In this document: positions 17,264-25,825 of the stretch, one piece after another
Numbering within the stretch: position 1 is the first letter of the stretch
How the letters are laid out: each line of letters begins with the position of its first letter
NCBI GenBank assembly: GCA_903900705.1
Contig: CAIUOG010000031.1
Coordinates: 1-33,592, forward strand
DNA length: 33,592 nt
DNA from: an uncultured Acidobacteriia bacterium
GTDB taxonomy: Bacteria; Acidobacteriota; Terriglobia; Bryobacterales; Bryobacteraceae
Direction: 5' to 3'
The notes under the pieces: model-generated
Database searches by the model: none
Seen by the model: only the letters and a program-made list of their open reading frames with translations
Told to the model about the DNA's origin: nothing
Program-made: the position numbers and the translations under genes

Positions 17264-19588
17264 ATGAGCACCGCCGCCCAGCCCGTTCCTGATCCAAACT
17301 CTGAGCCTGAAACCGCGAGGCCCTCCGCCTTGTCGGTATTGCGGCAGTTGGCCGGCGCCGCTTTTCAGGGGGCGGAGAGTGCCCTGACGACCGCTTCCGC
17401 GCTGGAATCCGCGATTATCACCAGTCTGAATGCCGCCGGCGTTGAGACGGTTTCACTGCGGGAATTTGCCGCCGCCGCCGAAGCCGCTCCGCTCTCCCGG
17501 CAGGACCGGTTGACGCTGATTGACCAGGGCGTCATTCTCCTGACGCATCTTTACCCGCATTTGCCCTACAAACAGGCACGGTTTCAGGCGGACCCGTTCT
17601 CTGCGCTCGACGCTTTGAAGGCACTGGTGCTGAGCACGAATCCACCGTCCGAAGCGGACTTCCATACGTCATTGCTGGCGGCGTTCAATCAGGTTCGGGA
17701 TGTTCACACTTCCTACGTGCTGCCAGGCAACCTGTTTCCGTGCCCGGGCCTCCAGACTCAGGACGCACAGGTGAGTTACCAGGGCGCGGTTGCGTTTCTT
17801 CCATTTCGTGTGGGCGCGTATCTGGATGCTGACGGCGAACGGGTCTATGTCGTCTCGGCGATCAGCGGGATGGCGGTGGAGGGTTTCGAAGTCGGAAGCA
17901 CTTTGCTCAGCTGGAACGGCCAGAGCATGGATGCGGCCACCGCTGCGGCTTCGCGGCTCCGGCAGGGTGACAGCGATGAGGTCAATTACGCCCGCGGGGT
18001 CCAGCGTCTGACCGTGCGGCCGGTCTCGACCAACGGGATCCGGCTGGGTGAACTTTACGTCAGGATCGAGTACCTGCCGCCGCCGGCAGACAATGTGGTG
18101 GCGCAGGAAAAGAAGGTTGTGACGCTGCCGTGGCTGATTGGCACCAAACTCGGCGTCCTCAACACGATACCTTCGGCGGCGTTCAGCATGAATCCTGACC
18201 AGCAGACCGCATACTCGGCATCCGAAGCCCTTTACTGCAGGGCCGATCCTGGTACGGGCATGTACTCCACTTCGGCAGCACCCGACCCTGCCCTATTGCC
18301 TGGCACATTCAGCTTTACTTTCACCGGCGGACCCGAGGGGGACGATCTGAACCCCTCTGCGCTTCAACCTTCAGCGCCAGGGAGTGCCGTCAGGCCCGAC
18401 GCGCGATTTGGTTACATACGAATCAAGTCGTTCCTCAGCCCCGCCTCCGACCCGGCCACCAGTCTGGTGGACGCGTTTCAGCAGATTCTGGTGATGATGG
18501 AAACCAGCGCTCCGGATGGGCTGATTCTCGACATCCGCGGCAACACGGGCGGCGCCATCGAGGGGGCGGAGCGAATGCTGCAAATGCTCACTCCCCGCCG
18601 GATCGAACCGTCCCTGTTTCACCTGGCACTCACACCCCAGGTGGTCGAAATCCTCCGGGCGGTGGGCCCCTCGCAGGACTCTCAACTGAATCGCTGGGCC
18701 GCGGACACGCTGGCCGGTTTGAAGACCGCGGACGGACACCTATCCATCGGCAAGCCGCTGACGAATCCGAGTCAGGCGAACGAAATCGGCCAGATTTACC
18801 ACGGGCCGGTGGTGCTGCTGATCGATGGCCTGACTTATAGTGCGGGCGACATCTTCGCGGCCGGTTTCCAGGACAACGAGATCGGCAAGGTCATCGGCAC
18901 GGACAGCCGCACGGGGGGCGGTGGGGCTTCCGTCTGGCGTCACGATGAACTGCTGCAGCGGCTTCCCCCGAATAATCTGGGGCTGGCGCCTCTGCCGGGT
19001 AAGGCCGTCATCGGGCTGGCCATCCTCCGTACCTCGCGCGTGGGCAGGAACCGGAATGACCTTGAGCCGGTACCGATTGAGGATGTCGGGGTTTCGATTG
19101 ACCATCCGGACCTGCTGCACCGTCCCACGCTGCGGGACGTGCTGGCGGAATCGACCGATCTGCTGGGCTTTGCCTGCGATCAGCTGGCTGCCATGCCAGT
19201 CCACCGGATCGGCGGCATTTCGCTGCCGCTGCCACCTCGGGATGAGGACGACCCGGACCCGCCGTCCGCGCTTAATCCCCGGTTTGACGGTAAGGCTGTC
19301 CAGTTGACGGTGCAGACGACGGGTCTCGATTCCATCGACATCCTGCTGAATGAGAAGCCCGCGATGATGAATGTCGCGGTCAGCGATGGAGCCAGTCTGG
19401 ACCTGACGCTTCCGGTGGCGAGGCCACCTGCCCGGATGCGCATTCTTGGATACCAGCGCGCCGGCGGACCTCCGGGCGGCGGCGATACGCCGCTTGCGAT
19501 CCGCAATTTCGTGTTCCCGGTGTCGAAGGGTTTATCCCAGGCGCTGGCGCAGGCGGCGGCTTCGCAATTCACCGATTTTGGGATATAG
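17264..19588 (+). CDS. S41 family (C-terminal-processing/tricorn-type) peptidase
   Basis: The 774-residue protein has the S41 core: a PDZ-like segment around 195-275 (VYVVSAISGMAVEGFEVGSTLLSWNG), then YIRIKSFLS, LILDIRGNTGG near 418-428, and DGLTYSAGDIFAAGF with the predicted nucleophile Ser526, followed by GTDSRTGGGG. A C-terminal extension (about 640-770) has beta-sandwich-like strands and a Pro/Asp-rich linker. No signal peptide or membrane segment is visible, unlike most CtpA enzymes, so it may act in the cytoplasm or leave by an unusual route. The N-terminal ~120 residues are helical with no family recognised. ATG 17264 is supported by AGGAG 8 nt upstream. It is followed after 32 nt by the Ser/Thr kinase gene and probably co-transcribed with it. 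Confidence 0.86.
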   Translation: MSTAAQPVPDPNSEPETARPSALSVLRQLAGAAFQGAESALTTASALESAIITSLNAAGVETVSLREFAAAAEAAPLSRQDRLTLIDQGVILLTHLYPHLPYKQARFQADPFSALDALKALVLSTNPPSEADFHTSLLAAFNQVRDVHTSYVLPGNLFPCPGLQTQDAQVSYQGAVAFLPFRVGAYLDADGERVYVVSAISGMAVEGFEVGSTLLSWNGQSMDAATAAASRLRQGDSDEVNYARGVQRLTVRPVSTNGIRLGELYVRIEYLPPPADNVVAQEKKVVTLPWLIGTKLGVLNTIPSAAFSMNPDQQTAYSASEALYCRADPGTGMYSTSAAPDPALLPGTFSFTFTGGPEGDDLNPSALQPSAPGSAVRPDARFGYIRIKSFLSPASDPATSLVDAFQQILVMMETSAPDGLILDIRGNTGGAIEGAERMLQMLTPRRIEPSLFHLALTPQVVEILRAVGPSQDSQLNRWAADTLAGLKTADGHLSIGKPLTNPSQANEIGQIYHGPVVLLIDGLTYSAGDIFAAGFQDNEIGKVIGTDSRTGGGGASVWRHDELLQRLPPNNLGLAPLPGKAVIGLAILRTSRVGRNRNDLEPVPIEDVGVSIDHPDLLHRPTLRDVLAESTDLLGFACDQLAAMPVHRIGGISLPLPPRDEDDPDPPSALNPRFDGKAVQLTVQTTGLDSIDILLNEKPAMMNVAVSDGASLDLTLPVARPPARMRILGYQRAGGPPGGGDTPLAIRNFVFPVSKGLSQALAQAAASQFTDFGI

Positions 19589-19608
19589 GGAATTTTGGGA
19601 TATAGGGA
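19575..19608 (+). repeat. 17-bp perfect tandem duplication at the S41 stop / kinase leader
   Basis: ATTTTGGGATATAGGGA occurs at 19575-19591 and again at 19592-19608. The first copy contains the S41 stop codon TAG (19586-19588). The second lies in the spacer just before the kinase Shine-Dalgarno region (AAAGGATGGGG at 19608-19618). It looks like a recent slippage event. Confidence 0.85.
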
Positions 19609-19620
19609 AAGGATGGGGCG

Positions 19621-22242
19621 TTGAACGCAGGGGATACCATCTCGCGCTACCGCATCCTGGGGCAACTGGGAAAGGGCGGCATGGGTGTGGTTTACCGAGC
19701 CGAGGACCTGCGGCTGAACCGGACAGTCGCCCTGAAGTTCCTGCCGGGCGAGTCGCTGACGGAGATGGACCGGATGCGGTTTCTGAACGAAGCGCGGGCG
19801 GCCGCCATCGTTCACCATCCCAATATTTGCCCGGTCTACGATATCGAGGAAGAGGGGGGGACGTCATTCATCGCGATGGCGTGCCTCGAAGGAGAAACGC
19901 TCTCCCGGAAGCTGGCTCACGGCGCGCTGCCGGTTCGGGATGCGCTGCGGATTGCGATTCAGGTGGCAAGCGGGCTGGAATGCGCGCACGAATGCGGTGT
20001 GGTGCACCGTGACATCAAGAGCGGCAACATCATGGTGGGGCCGGATGGACACGTTTCGATCATGGACTTCGGTCTGGCGCTGCTTCCGGATGCGACGCGG
20101 CTGACGAATGCCGGCAGCGTGCTGGGAACGCCTTCCTACATGTCTCCGGAACAGGCGCGGGGGGCGGTGGTGGACCGGCGCAGCGATGTCTGGTCGCTGG
20201 GCGTGGTGCTGTACGAAATGCTGGCGGGAACTCTGCCGTTCCGTCGCGATCACAGTACCGCCGTGATTCATGCGATCGTCTTCGACCAGCCGCCGGGGCT
20301 GACCACGATTCGCCCCGAACTGCCGGAGGATCTCATCCGGGCAGTGGACAGGGCTCTGGCCAAGCGGCCCGAGGACCGCTGGCAGACCGCGCGGGAATTC
20401 GCGGCGGAGTTGCGGCGCATCGAAGCCGGTTCCGGCGGCGGACAGGCGCGGCATCTCAACGATTCACAGAGCACGCAGACCGTGGTCATGCAGCCGGACA
20501 GCGGGCTGGCCGCGCCGACGGGCGAAAAGCGCGTGCGGGGACGAGTCCCCTTCATTGCGGCACTCCTGGTCATCCTGCTGGGAGGTGTGGGGGGCGGCAC
20601 GGCCTGGTATCTGCGGTCACGCGCGATGAACGAGGCCGTTCCGGGGCCCGCGGAACAGCAGGTGGCGGTGCTCCCATTCACGGTCATCGGGGAAGGGGAG
20701 GGCACCCGTACAGTCTCCGATGGACTGGTGGAGATTCTGACTTCCGCGCTGTCCGACGTGCAACGTTTTCAGGGGAAAGTGGTGGCTGTGCCCGCGAGCG
20801 AAATCCGTCGCCGCAGGATCGGCAGCGCCGAGGAGGCCCGGCGGGTTTACGGCGTGAACCTGGCGATTACCGGCAGCGCGATCCCCTCCGGCAAGGCCGT
20901 TCAGTTTACGCTCAGTCTGGTGGATACGGCGAAGCTGCGGCAACTCGGGTCAAAGGCCTTTCTGTACGATCCCGCGAATCCGCTGGTGGCGCGCGACCAG
21001 GCCGTGAATGTGATGGCGCAGTTGCTGAACTTCCAACTGGAACCGGCCACCGCGACCGCCATCCGGGCCGGTGATTCCGGCACGCCCGGCGCCTATTCGG
21101 CGTATCTGGAAGCGCGCGGCCTGCTGGCCCGATTCGACGTGGCGGGCAACACGGACCAGTCCATCAGCGAATTTCAGAAGGCGATTGCGGAGGACCCGAA
21201 ATATGCGCTGGCCTACAGCGGTCTGGGTGAGGCCTACTACCGTAAGGCGCTGGCGACCGGGGATAAGCAATGGTCCGCGATGGCGGTTCGCAATGCGGAA
21301 AGAGCGGTGGAACTGGACGGCTCGCTGGGGCTGACGCATGTCACGCTGGGCTTTGTTTATGGCAGCGCCGGACGGGAGAGCGAGGCCGTTGCCGAATTGC
21401 AGAAGGCGATGAAGCTATCCCCGGCGAATGCCGATGCGCCTCGCGAACTGGCGCGGATTTATACGAATCTGGGACGGTTTGCCGAGGCGGAGGCGCTCTA
21501 CGTCCAGGCGGCGAATGCGCGTCCCACGGATTGGTATGGGCATTTTCTGCTGGGAGTCTACTACTTTCAGCGCGATCAGTTTGATCCTGCGGAACGGGAA
21601 ATCCGCAAGGCCAGTGATCTGGCGCCGGGCAACGACCTTGTTCTGCGAAGCCTCGCCGGGGTTTACACGACGGAGGGCCGGTATGAGGATTCCGTCGAAT
21701 TATTGAAAAAGTCGCTGACTTTGAAAGCAAATCCCAGCGCGTGGGTGAGTCTGGGGCTTGCCTACTACTATCAGCACAAGTTCTCCGAAGCTGTCTCGGC
21801 AACGGAGGCGGGCCTCGAAATGGATTCGAGCCAATACCGGTGGTGGGGTAATCTGGGTGCGTTCTGCAAGTGGGCTCCGGGCAATGAAAAGAAGGGCCAG
21901 GAGGCACTGCGGCACGCGGTCGAAATGGGCCGCCGCATGCTGAGCGCCACTCCCACGGATTACTCATTGCGCGCGAATCTGGCCGAGTATGAGGCGCGGC
22001 TGGGGCATGCCGACCGTGCCATGCGGGAGATTGCCGGCATCCCCGCGGCCGTGCGCCCCCGTTTTGGGAGCCGGCTTGCCGTGGCCTGGGAATTGACCGG
22101 CCATCGCAGGGAGGCTGTCGAGTTGATTCGCGCGAGTATGACGACGGCCGTCAGCCTGAACCAGATCCGGGATGATCCGGATCTGGCGGGTGTCTGGAAG
22201 GACCCCGCGGTACAGGCTTACGCGAGGTCCATCGGCCATTAA
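19621..22242 (+). CDS. Membrane Ser/Thr protein kinase with FlgO/TolB-N-like and TPR extracytoplasmic part
   Basis: The 873-residue protein starts at TTG 19621, preceded by AAAGGATGGGG. Kinase domain at about 10-270: glycine loop LGKGGMGVVYRA, Lys39 in VALKF, HRDIKSGN from 129, DFG 149-151, SPEQAR at 175-180 and DVWSLGVVLYEMLAG. All catalytic residues are present, so it should be active. One TM helix at about 309-331 follows (FIAALLVILLGGVGGGTAWYL). Then a domain with VAVLPFTVIGEGEGTRTVSDGL and VNLAITGSAI, typical of the region between kinase and TPRs in acidobacterial STPKs, and about eight TPR units from ~490 to the C-terminus. The topology places the kinase inside and the TPRs outside. Targets are unknown. 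A SpoIIE-type phosphatase gene lies about 370 bp downstream and could oppose it. Confidence 0.92.
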   Translation: MNAGDTISRYRILGQLGKGGMGVVYRAEDLRLNRTVALKFLPGESLTEMDRMRFLNEARAAAIVHHPNICPVYDIEEEGGTSFIAMACLEGETLSRKLAHGALPVRDALRIAIQVASGLECAHECGVVHRDIKSGNIMVGPDGHVSIMDFGLALLPDATRLTNAGSVLGTPSYMSPEQARGAVVDRRSDVWSLGVVLYEMLAGTLPFRRDHSTAVIHAIVFDQPPGLTTIRPELPEDLIRAVDRALAKRPEDRWQTAREFAAELRRIEAGSGGGQARHLNDSQSTQTVVMQPDSGLAAPTGEKRVRGRVPFIAALLVILLGGVGGGTAWYLRSRAMNEAVPGPAEQQVAVLPFTVIGEGEGTRTVSDGLVEILTSALSDVQRFQGKVVAVPASEIRRRRIGSAEEARRVYGVNLAITGSAIPSGKAVQFTLSLVDTAKLRQLGSKAFLYDPANPLVARDQAVNVMAQLLNFQLEPATATAIRAGDSGTPGAYSAYLEARGLLARFDVAGNTDQSISEFQKAIAEDPKYALAYSGLGEAYYRKALATGDKQWSAMAVRNAERAVELDGSLGLTHVTLGFVYGSAGRESEAVAELQKAMKLSPANADAPRELARIYTNLGRFAEAEALYVQAANARPTDWYGHFLLGVYYFQRDQFDPAEREIRKASDLAPGNDLVLRSLAGVYTTEGRYEDSVELLKKSLTLKANPSAWVSLGLAYYYQHKFSEAVSATEAGLEMDSSQYRWWGNLGAFCKWAPGNEKKGQEALRHAVEMGRRMLSATPTDYSLRANLAEYEARLGHADRAMREIAGIPAAVRPRFGSRLAVAWELTGHRREAVELIRASMTTAVSLNQIRDDPDLAGVWKDPAVQAYARSIGH

Positions 22243-22254
22243 CGAAGCGCTGGG

Positions 22255-22503
22255 CTATTGCTCTCCGACAAGCGGGTCAACGCCCACGCTCACCGCAGCC
22301 GCGTCGAGCGCCGCGATGACGTCCACGCGACATTGCTGCAACAGTGCTTTCGCACGGGCTTTGTCGGCGTCTGACGGCTGGCTCTGGCTCTTCACAAACG
22401 CGACGTACTGGGCGGCGAAGCTGAGTTCCACGGCAATGATCTGGAGCGGAATGCTCTCGGCCGGGGTGTCATTGGGGGAAGGTGTAACGGGCGATGCTGG
22501 CAT
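22255..22503 (-). CDS. Small unknown protein (82 aa)
   Basis: The frame runs from ATG 22503, with GAGAGGA at 22513-22519 nine bases upstream on the minus strand, to TGA or equivalent stop at 22255-22257. The protein has a Pro-rich start (MPASPVTPSPNDTPAES) and then an amphipathic helical part (LQIIAVELSFAAQYVAFVKS, DADKARAKALLQQCRVDVIAALDAAA). No family is recognised. The frame is open upstream to 22845, but that part is antisense to the phosphatase gene and is not natural-looking protein. It converges on the kinase gene (12-bp gap) and is divergent from the phosphatase gene. A signalling accessory role is conceivable from position only. Confidence 0.6.
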   Translation of the reverse strand: MPASPVTPSPNDTPAESIPLQIIAVELSFAAQYVAFVKSQSQPSDADKARAKALLQQCRVDVIAALDAAAVSVGVDPLVGEQ

Positions 22504-22610
22504 AGGTTTTGATCCTCTCTGGCAGTGTATGCGAAATAGAGCTGCGAGTTCCGCCACTTTTCTGATCTTTTTTGAATGGGACGAGGCGGATGCCGCATCC
22601 ACTGTGCTGA

Positions 22611-23390
22611 ATGACGTCACAGTTGCCGGAAAGACTCGCCTGCCTGGAAATCCGGGGCGGCAATCATCACGCCACTTATGAGGCGGAACTGTCCGGTCTG
22701 AAAGGGTGGATTCGCTGCCGGCCGCTGCGACCCTCCTGTAAAGGCGGAGACCTCTATTACCTTTCCGTCTGCAGCAGTGGAGCCCTTTCCCGCGTTGTGG
22801 TGGCCGACGTGGCCGGGCATGGTGAAGCGGTGAGCGTGGCGGCAAACCGCTTGAAAGATGCGCTGAGGCAGCACGCGGACAACCGCGACCATGCCGTGCT
22901 GCTGCGGGATTTGAATGACACTTTCCTCGGTGGCGCGGGCGCGGACGACATCGAATATGCCACCGCTTTTCTGGTGAGTTACTACGGCGAAACCGGGGAA
23001 CTGGTGTTTACCAATGCAGGACACGCACCACCGCTTTGGTATCACGCGGCGAACGGCGAATGGAGCTACCTGCGGGAGGAGTCCGGCGGGGCACGGGAGG
23101 CCACCGGCCTTCCTCTGGGGATGATTCCCGGCGTGGAATACAGCCAGGCCGCGGTGGCGCTCGAAAGCGGTGACCTGTTGCTGCTGTATACGGACGGCGT
23201 TATAGAGTCCGTCGACCCGGCGGGCGAGCAACTGGGGCAAAAGCGGTTGCTGCAAATGGCCCGGGGTCTGCCCGTCGGGCCGGCCGCCGCGGTGGGGGAA
23301 GCGCTTCTCCAGGCGGTGGAAGCGTTCCGCGGCGGGCCTTCCCGGGCCGACGATGAAACGATGGTGGCGATTGAGGCGCTGCCCCGCTAA
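22611..23390 (+). CDS. PP2C-type (SpoIIE/RsbU-like) protein serine/threonine phosphatase
   Basis: The 259-residue protein is a single SpoIIE/PP2C-like domain without membrane segments. Metal-binding landmarks: GGDLYYLSVC, VVVADVAGHGEAVS, FTNAGHAPPLWY, LLLYTDGVIES and ADDETMV. It belongs to the compact form with the CLEIRGGN N-terminal motif. In-frame TGA at 22608-22610 directly precedes ATG 22611, so this is the first possible ATG; no strong Shine-Dalgarno is seen. RsbU-type enzymes dephosphorylate STAS-domain antagonists in partner-switching, but no STAS or RsbW-type gene is in the window. Alternatively it reverses phosphorylation by the nearby kinase. It converges on the esterase gene with one base between the stop codons. 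Confidence 0.88.
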   Translation: MTSQLPERLACLEIRGGNHHATYEAELSGLKGWIRCRPLRPSCKGGDLYYLSVCSSGALSRVVVADVAGHGEAVSVAANRLKDALRQHADNRDHAVLLRDLNDTFLGGAGADDIEYATAFLVSYYGETGELVFTNAGHAPPLWYHAANGEWSYLREESGGAREATGLPLGMIPGVEYSQAAVALESGDLLLLYTDGVIESVDPAGEQLGQKRLLQMARGLPVGPAAAVGEALLQAVEAFRGGPSRADDETMVAIEALPR

Positions 23391-23391
23391 G

Positions 23392-24414
23392 CTACTTCGC
23401 CGCGGGTTGACGGAAAGAGCGTTCCGTCATATCGTTCGGGTCTGTGGAGACGGGGCCATCGCGCCAGAGCCAGCGCATCATTTCGGGCAGGATCATACCG
23501 CCGTACTTCTGGCCGTGCAGGTTCATGCTCCACGAGTAGTTGACGTCATAGCCCTTCTGCGTGAGCGCCTTCATGAGGCGGACGTTCTGGTAGAACCAGT
23601 CCCGCTTTTCGTCATAAGCGCCACCCCGACCGATGCCCCGGTTGTCATTACGGCCATCGCAAAGGAAAATGCGAAGGGGCTTTTTCGGGCTTTCGAGGAC
23701 GCGTTCCGGATAGACGTGCCCGCCGCGCAGGTTCACAAAACTGCCGACGTTGCTGAGCACCTTGCGGAACTCATTGGGGCGCTCCCAGGCGACGGAGAAG
23801 GCCGCGATGGCGCCGGAACTGGAGCCGCCAATGCCGCGCATTTCGGGGTCCTTCGAGATGTTGTAGTCCTTGTTGAGCGCGGGCATCAGCTCTTCGGTGA
23901 TGATGCGTGCGTATTTGTCATCCGGCGTGTTGTACTCAGCCGGGCGGTTGGTGGTGCGGTCGCCCCATTCCTGCAGATTCGGCTCCGGCTGCTCCGGGGT
24001 GCGGCCCGGGTTGATGAAGACGCCGATCATGACCGGGATTTCGCGGCGGTAGATCAGATTATCCATCACATGCTGGGCCCGCATGTCGCCCGCCTCGTCT
24101 TTGAAGGCCTGGCCATCCTGAAAGATCATCAGCGCGGCGGGGATCTTGGGGTCGTACTGCTTCGGCACATAGACCCAGTAGGTATGTTGCGTGCCGGGGT
24201 AAACGTCACTTTTGATAACGAAGGGTCCGCGGATTTCGCCCTGGGGAACGCCTTCCTGGGCCATGGAGTCCGGTCCGAGCCGATATTGCGAGTTCGGGTT
24301 CGGGCCCGGCGGCATGGGGGGCTGGAAGGTGGCGCGGCCAGGGCCAGGGGCCGGAGCCTGCGCGAAAACGGTTGCCGCGCCGAGGAGTGCGGTCAGTATC
24401 GAATACTTTGTCAT
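23392..24414 (-). CDS. Secreted alpha/beta-hydrolase esterase (esterase D / enterochelin-esterase-like)
   Basis: The 340-residue protein has a signal peptide ([19 protein letters not shown]) and a Pro/Gly-rich linker, then an esterase fold. The nucleophile elbow is GSSSG at 197-201 with Ser199. The candidate acid is Asp253 or Asp257 ([10 protein letters not shown]), and the candidate His is His300 ([10 protein letters not shown]). [11 protein letters not shown] and [11 protein letters not shown] match the family N-terminus. Related enzymes cleave siderophore or acetyl/feruloyl-sugar esters; the substrate here is unknown and the sequence context gives no iron-uptake link. It follows the AAA ATPase gene after 39 nt on the same strand, but without a visible Shine-Dalgarno, so co-transcription is possible rather than shown. 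Confidence 0.87.
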   Translation of the reverse strand: MTKYSILTALLGAATVFAQAPAPGPGRATFQPPMPPGPNPNSQYRLGPDSMAQEGVPQGEIRGPFVIKSDVYPGTQHTYWVYVPKQYDPKIPAALMIFQDGQAFKDEAGDMRAQHVMDNLIYRREIPVMIGVFINPGRTPEQPEPNLQEWGDRTTNRPAEYNTPDDKYARIITEELMPALNKDYNISKDPEMRGIGGSSSGAIAAFSVAWERPNEFRKVLSNVGSFVNLRGGHVYPERVLESPKKPLRIFLCDGRNDNRGIGRGGAYDEKRDWFYQNVRLMKALTQKGYDVNYSWSMNLHGQKYGGMILPEMMRWLWRDGPVSTDPNDMTERSFRQPAAK

Positions 24415-24453
24415 CAGGTGGCAAGCTATCAGATCGACCGGTCTCCGTCAATG

Positions 24454-25743
24454 TCACCACAACAACCAGGTGGCGCAGAAGTACAGTTCGGCGGCGCGGT
24501 CGATATCGGCGATATTGAGCGATGGAGTGCGTTCCTCGAAGGTACAGATGGAATCGATGATGCGGAACATATCGCGCGGATAACAGGGGCGCAGGTCACC
24601 ACCCCGGTTTTTGCAGAGTTCCCGGAGGTAGTCGGCCGCGCCGGGTTCGGCTGCCCAGTGCTGCGCTTCGAGGCGCCGGAGCACGATCTCGTCGAAGACC
24701 GGGTTGGCGACGGCGTCCACGAGGATCTTGTTCGGGATGCGGCGCAGAAAGGCTTCGTCGGCGAGTTCGGAGGGGTTCAGGTTGGTGGAAAAGACCACGA
24801 AGACTTCGAACGGGATTTCGAATTTCTGGCCGCTGGCGATGGTGAGGTAGTCGATGCGCCGGTCGAGAGGGACAATCCAGCGATTGAGCAGGTCCCGCGG
24901 GGCGATCAGCTGCCGGCCGAAATCGTCAATGACGAAGACGCCGTTATTGGCTTTCATGTGCAGGGGAGCGGTGTAGCTGCCGGTATCGCCTTCGCGGTGT
25001 GCTTCGAGCATGCTGGCCACCAACTCGCCTCCCACAATGATGCAGGGCCGGGAGCAATACATCCAGCGGGGATCACGGTCCGGCGGAGGGTCTGCAACGG
25101 GCGCGTGTACGGCGGGGTCAAACACCGTAATGATATTGCCATCCACTTCAATGGCGTGAGGGATGGCAATCGGCTCGTTGAAGACCCTCAGCAGGCGTTC
25201 CGCCAGGGAACTCTTGCCTGTGCCGCTGGGGCCGTAAAGGAACATGGACTTGCAGGAGGAAAGCGCCGGGCCGAGGCGGTTGAGCATGGACGGATCCAGC
25301 GTGAGGTCGCCATAGGCTTCTTTCAGTTTGGCGCGATTGACTCTGGTTTTGAAGACCTGCTCCCGCACGGCCTGCTGGTAGAGAGCCAGCGGCACCGGAA
25401 CGGGACCGGAATAGCGGGAGATCTGCAGGCGGTCCTGCACTTCCGCTTTACCCGCATGCGTCAGGACGAAGTTGTAGTCGTCGCCCGACATGCCCTTAAT
25501 CTCGACCATTTGCCGCGTCTTCATGCGGTGGAAGACGTTCTCCACCAGTTCCACGGGCAGGCAGAGCGTGCGGGCAAGGCCGTAAAGGCTCCCGCTGCCT
25601 TTCTGGAAAACGTGTTTCAGAAATAATTCCTGAACAAGAGCCTCGGAAATACCGAGTTCATATTCAGAAAGCGGGGCGCTGAAGATCGATCGCGGCGTGC
25701 TGTAGTCCGTAAATTCCGGGGTTTCGGGCAGAGTGCACGTCAT
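24454..25743 (-). CDS. AAA-type ATPase with winged-helix-like N-terminal region
   Basis: About 429 residues from ATG 25743. N-terminal residues ~25-110 form a helical segment like a winged helix (SEALVQELFLKHVFQKGSGSLYGLARTL, VELVENVFHRMKTRQMVEI). The ATPase core has Walker A GPSGTGKSS at about 172-179 and Walker B VFVIDDFG at about 269-276. An Arg-rich sensor-like segment follows (FSTNLNPSELADEAFLRRIPNKI). It lacks the GAFTGA loop of sigma54 activators. No fixed function is known to me; DNA-associated or remodelling ATPase activity is plausible. A start at 25770 is possible, but 25743 has a better Shine-Dalgarno. It is divergent from the cytochrome gene at 25826. Confidence 0.8.
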   Translation of the reverse strand: MTCTLPETPEFTDYSTPRSIFSAPLSEYELGISEALVQELFLKHVFQKGSGSLYGLARTLCLPVELVENVFHRMKTRQMVEIKGMSGDDYNFVLTHAGKAEVQDRLQISRYSGPVPVPLALYQQAVREQVFKTRVNRAKLKEAYGDLTLDPSMLNRLGPALSSCKSMFLYGPSGTGKSSLAERLLRVFNEPIAIPHAIEVDGNIITVFDPAVHAPVADPPPDRDPRWMYCSRPCIIVGGELVASMLEAHREGDTGSYTAPLHMKANNGVFVIDDFGRQLIAPRDLLNRWIVPLDRRIDYLTIASGQKFEIPFEVFVVFSTNLNPSELADEAFLRRIPNKILVDAVANPVFDEIVLRRLEAQHWAAEPGAADYLRELCKNRGGDLRPCYPRDMFRIIDSICTFEERTPSLNIADIDRAAELYFCATWLLW

Positions 25744-25748
25744 ATTAA

Positions 25749-25756
25749 CCTGCCTT
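25749..25756 (-). promoter_or_regulatory. Shine-Dalgarno-like AAGGCAGG deciding the AAA ATPase start
   Basis: On the minus strand AAGGCAGG ends 5 nt before ATG 25743, supporting that start over ATG 25770. Confidence 0.55.
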
Positions 25757-25825
25757 GAGGATATCGGCATTTGAGGCCGCTACCTTTATAGGATTTTCCC
25801 TGAAGACTACAATGTACTTTCCGGT

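Noticed and set aside
17137-17271. Upstream extension of the histidine kinase to GTG 17271
   Set aside because: It would overlap the start of the divergent S41 gene, add a non-membrane stretch before the first TM helix and leave no promoter space.
23353-25626. 757-codon open frame on the plus strand
   Set aside because: It runs antisense across the esterase and AAA ATPase genes, both of which have clear motifs; the plus-strand translation has none.
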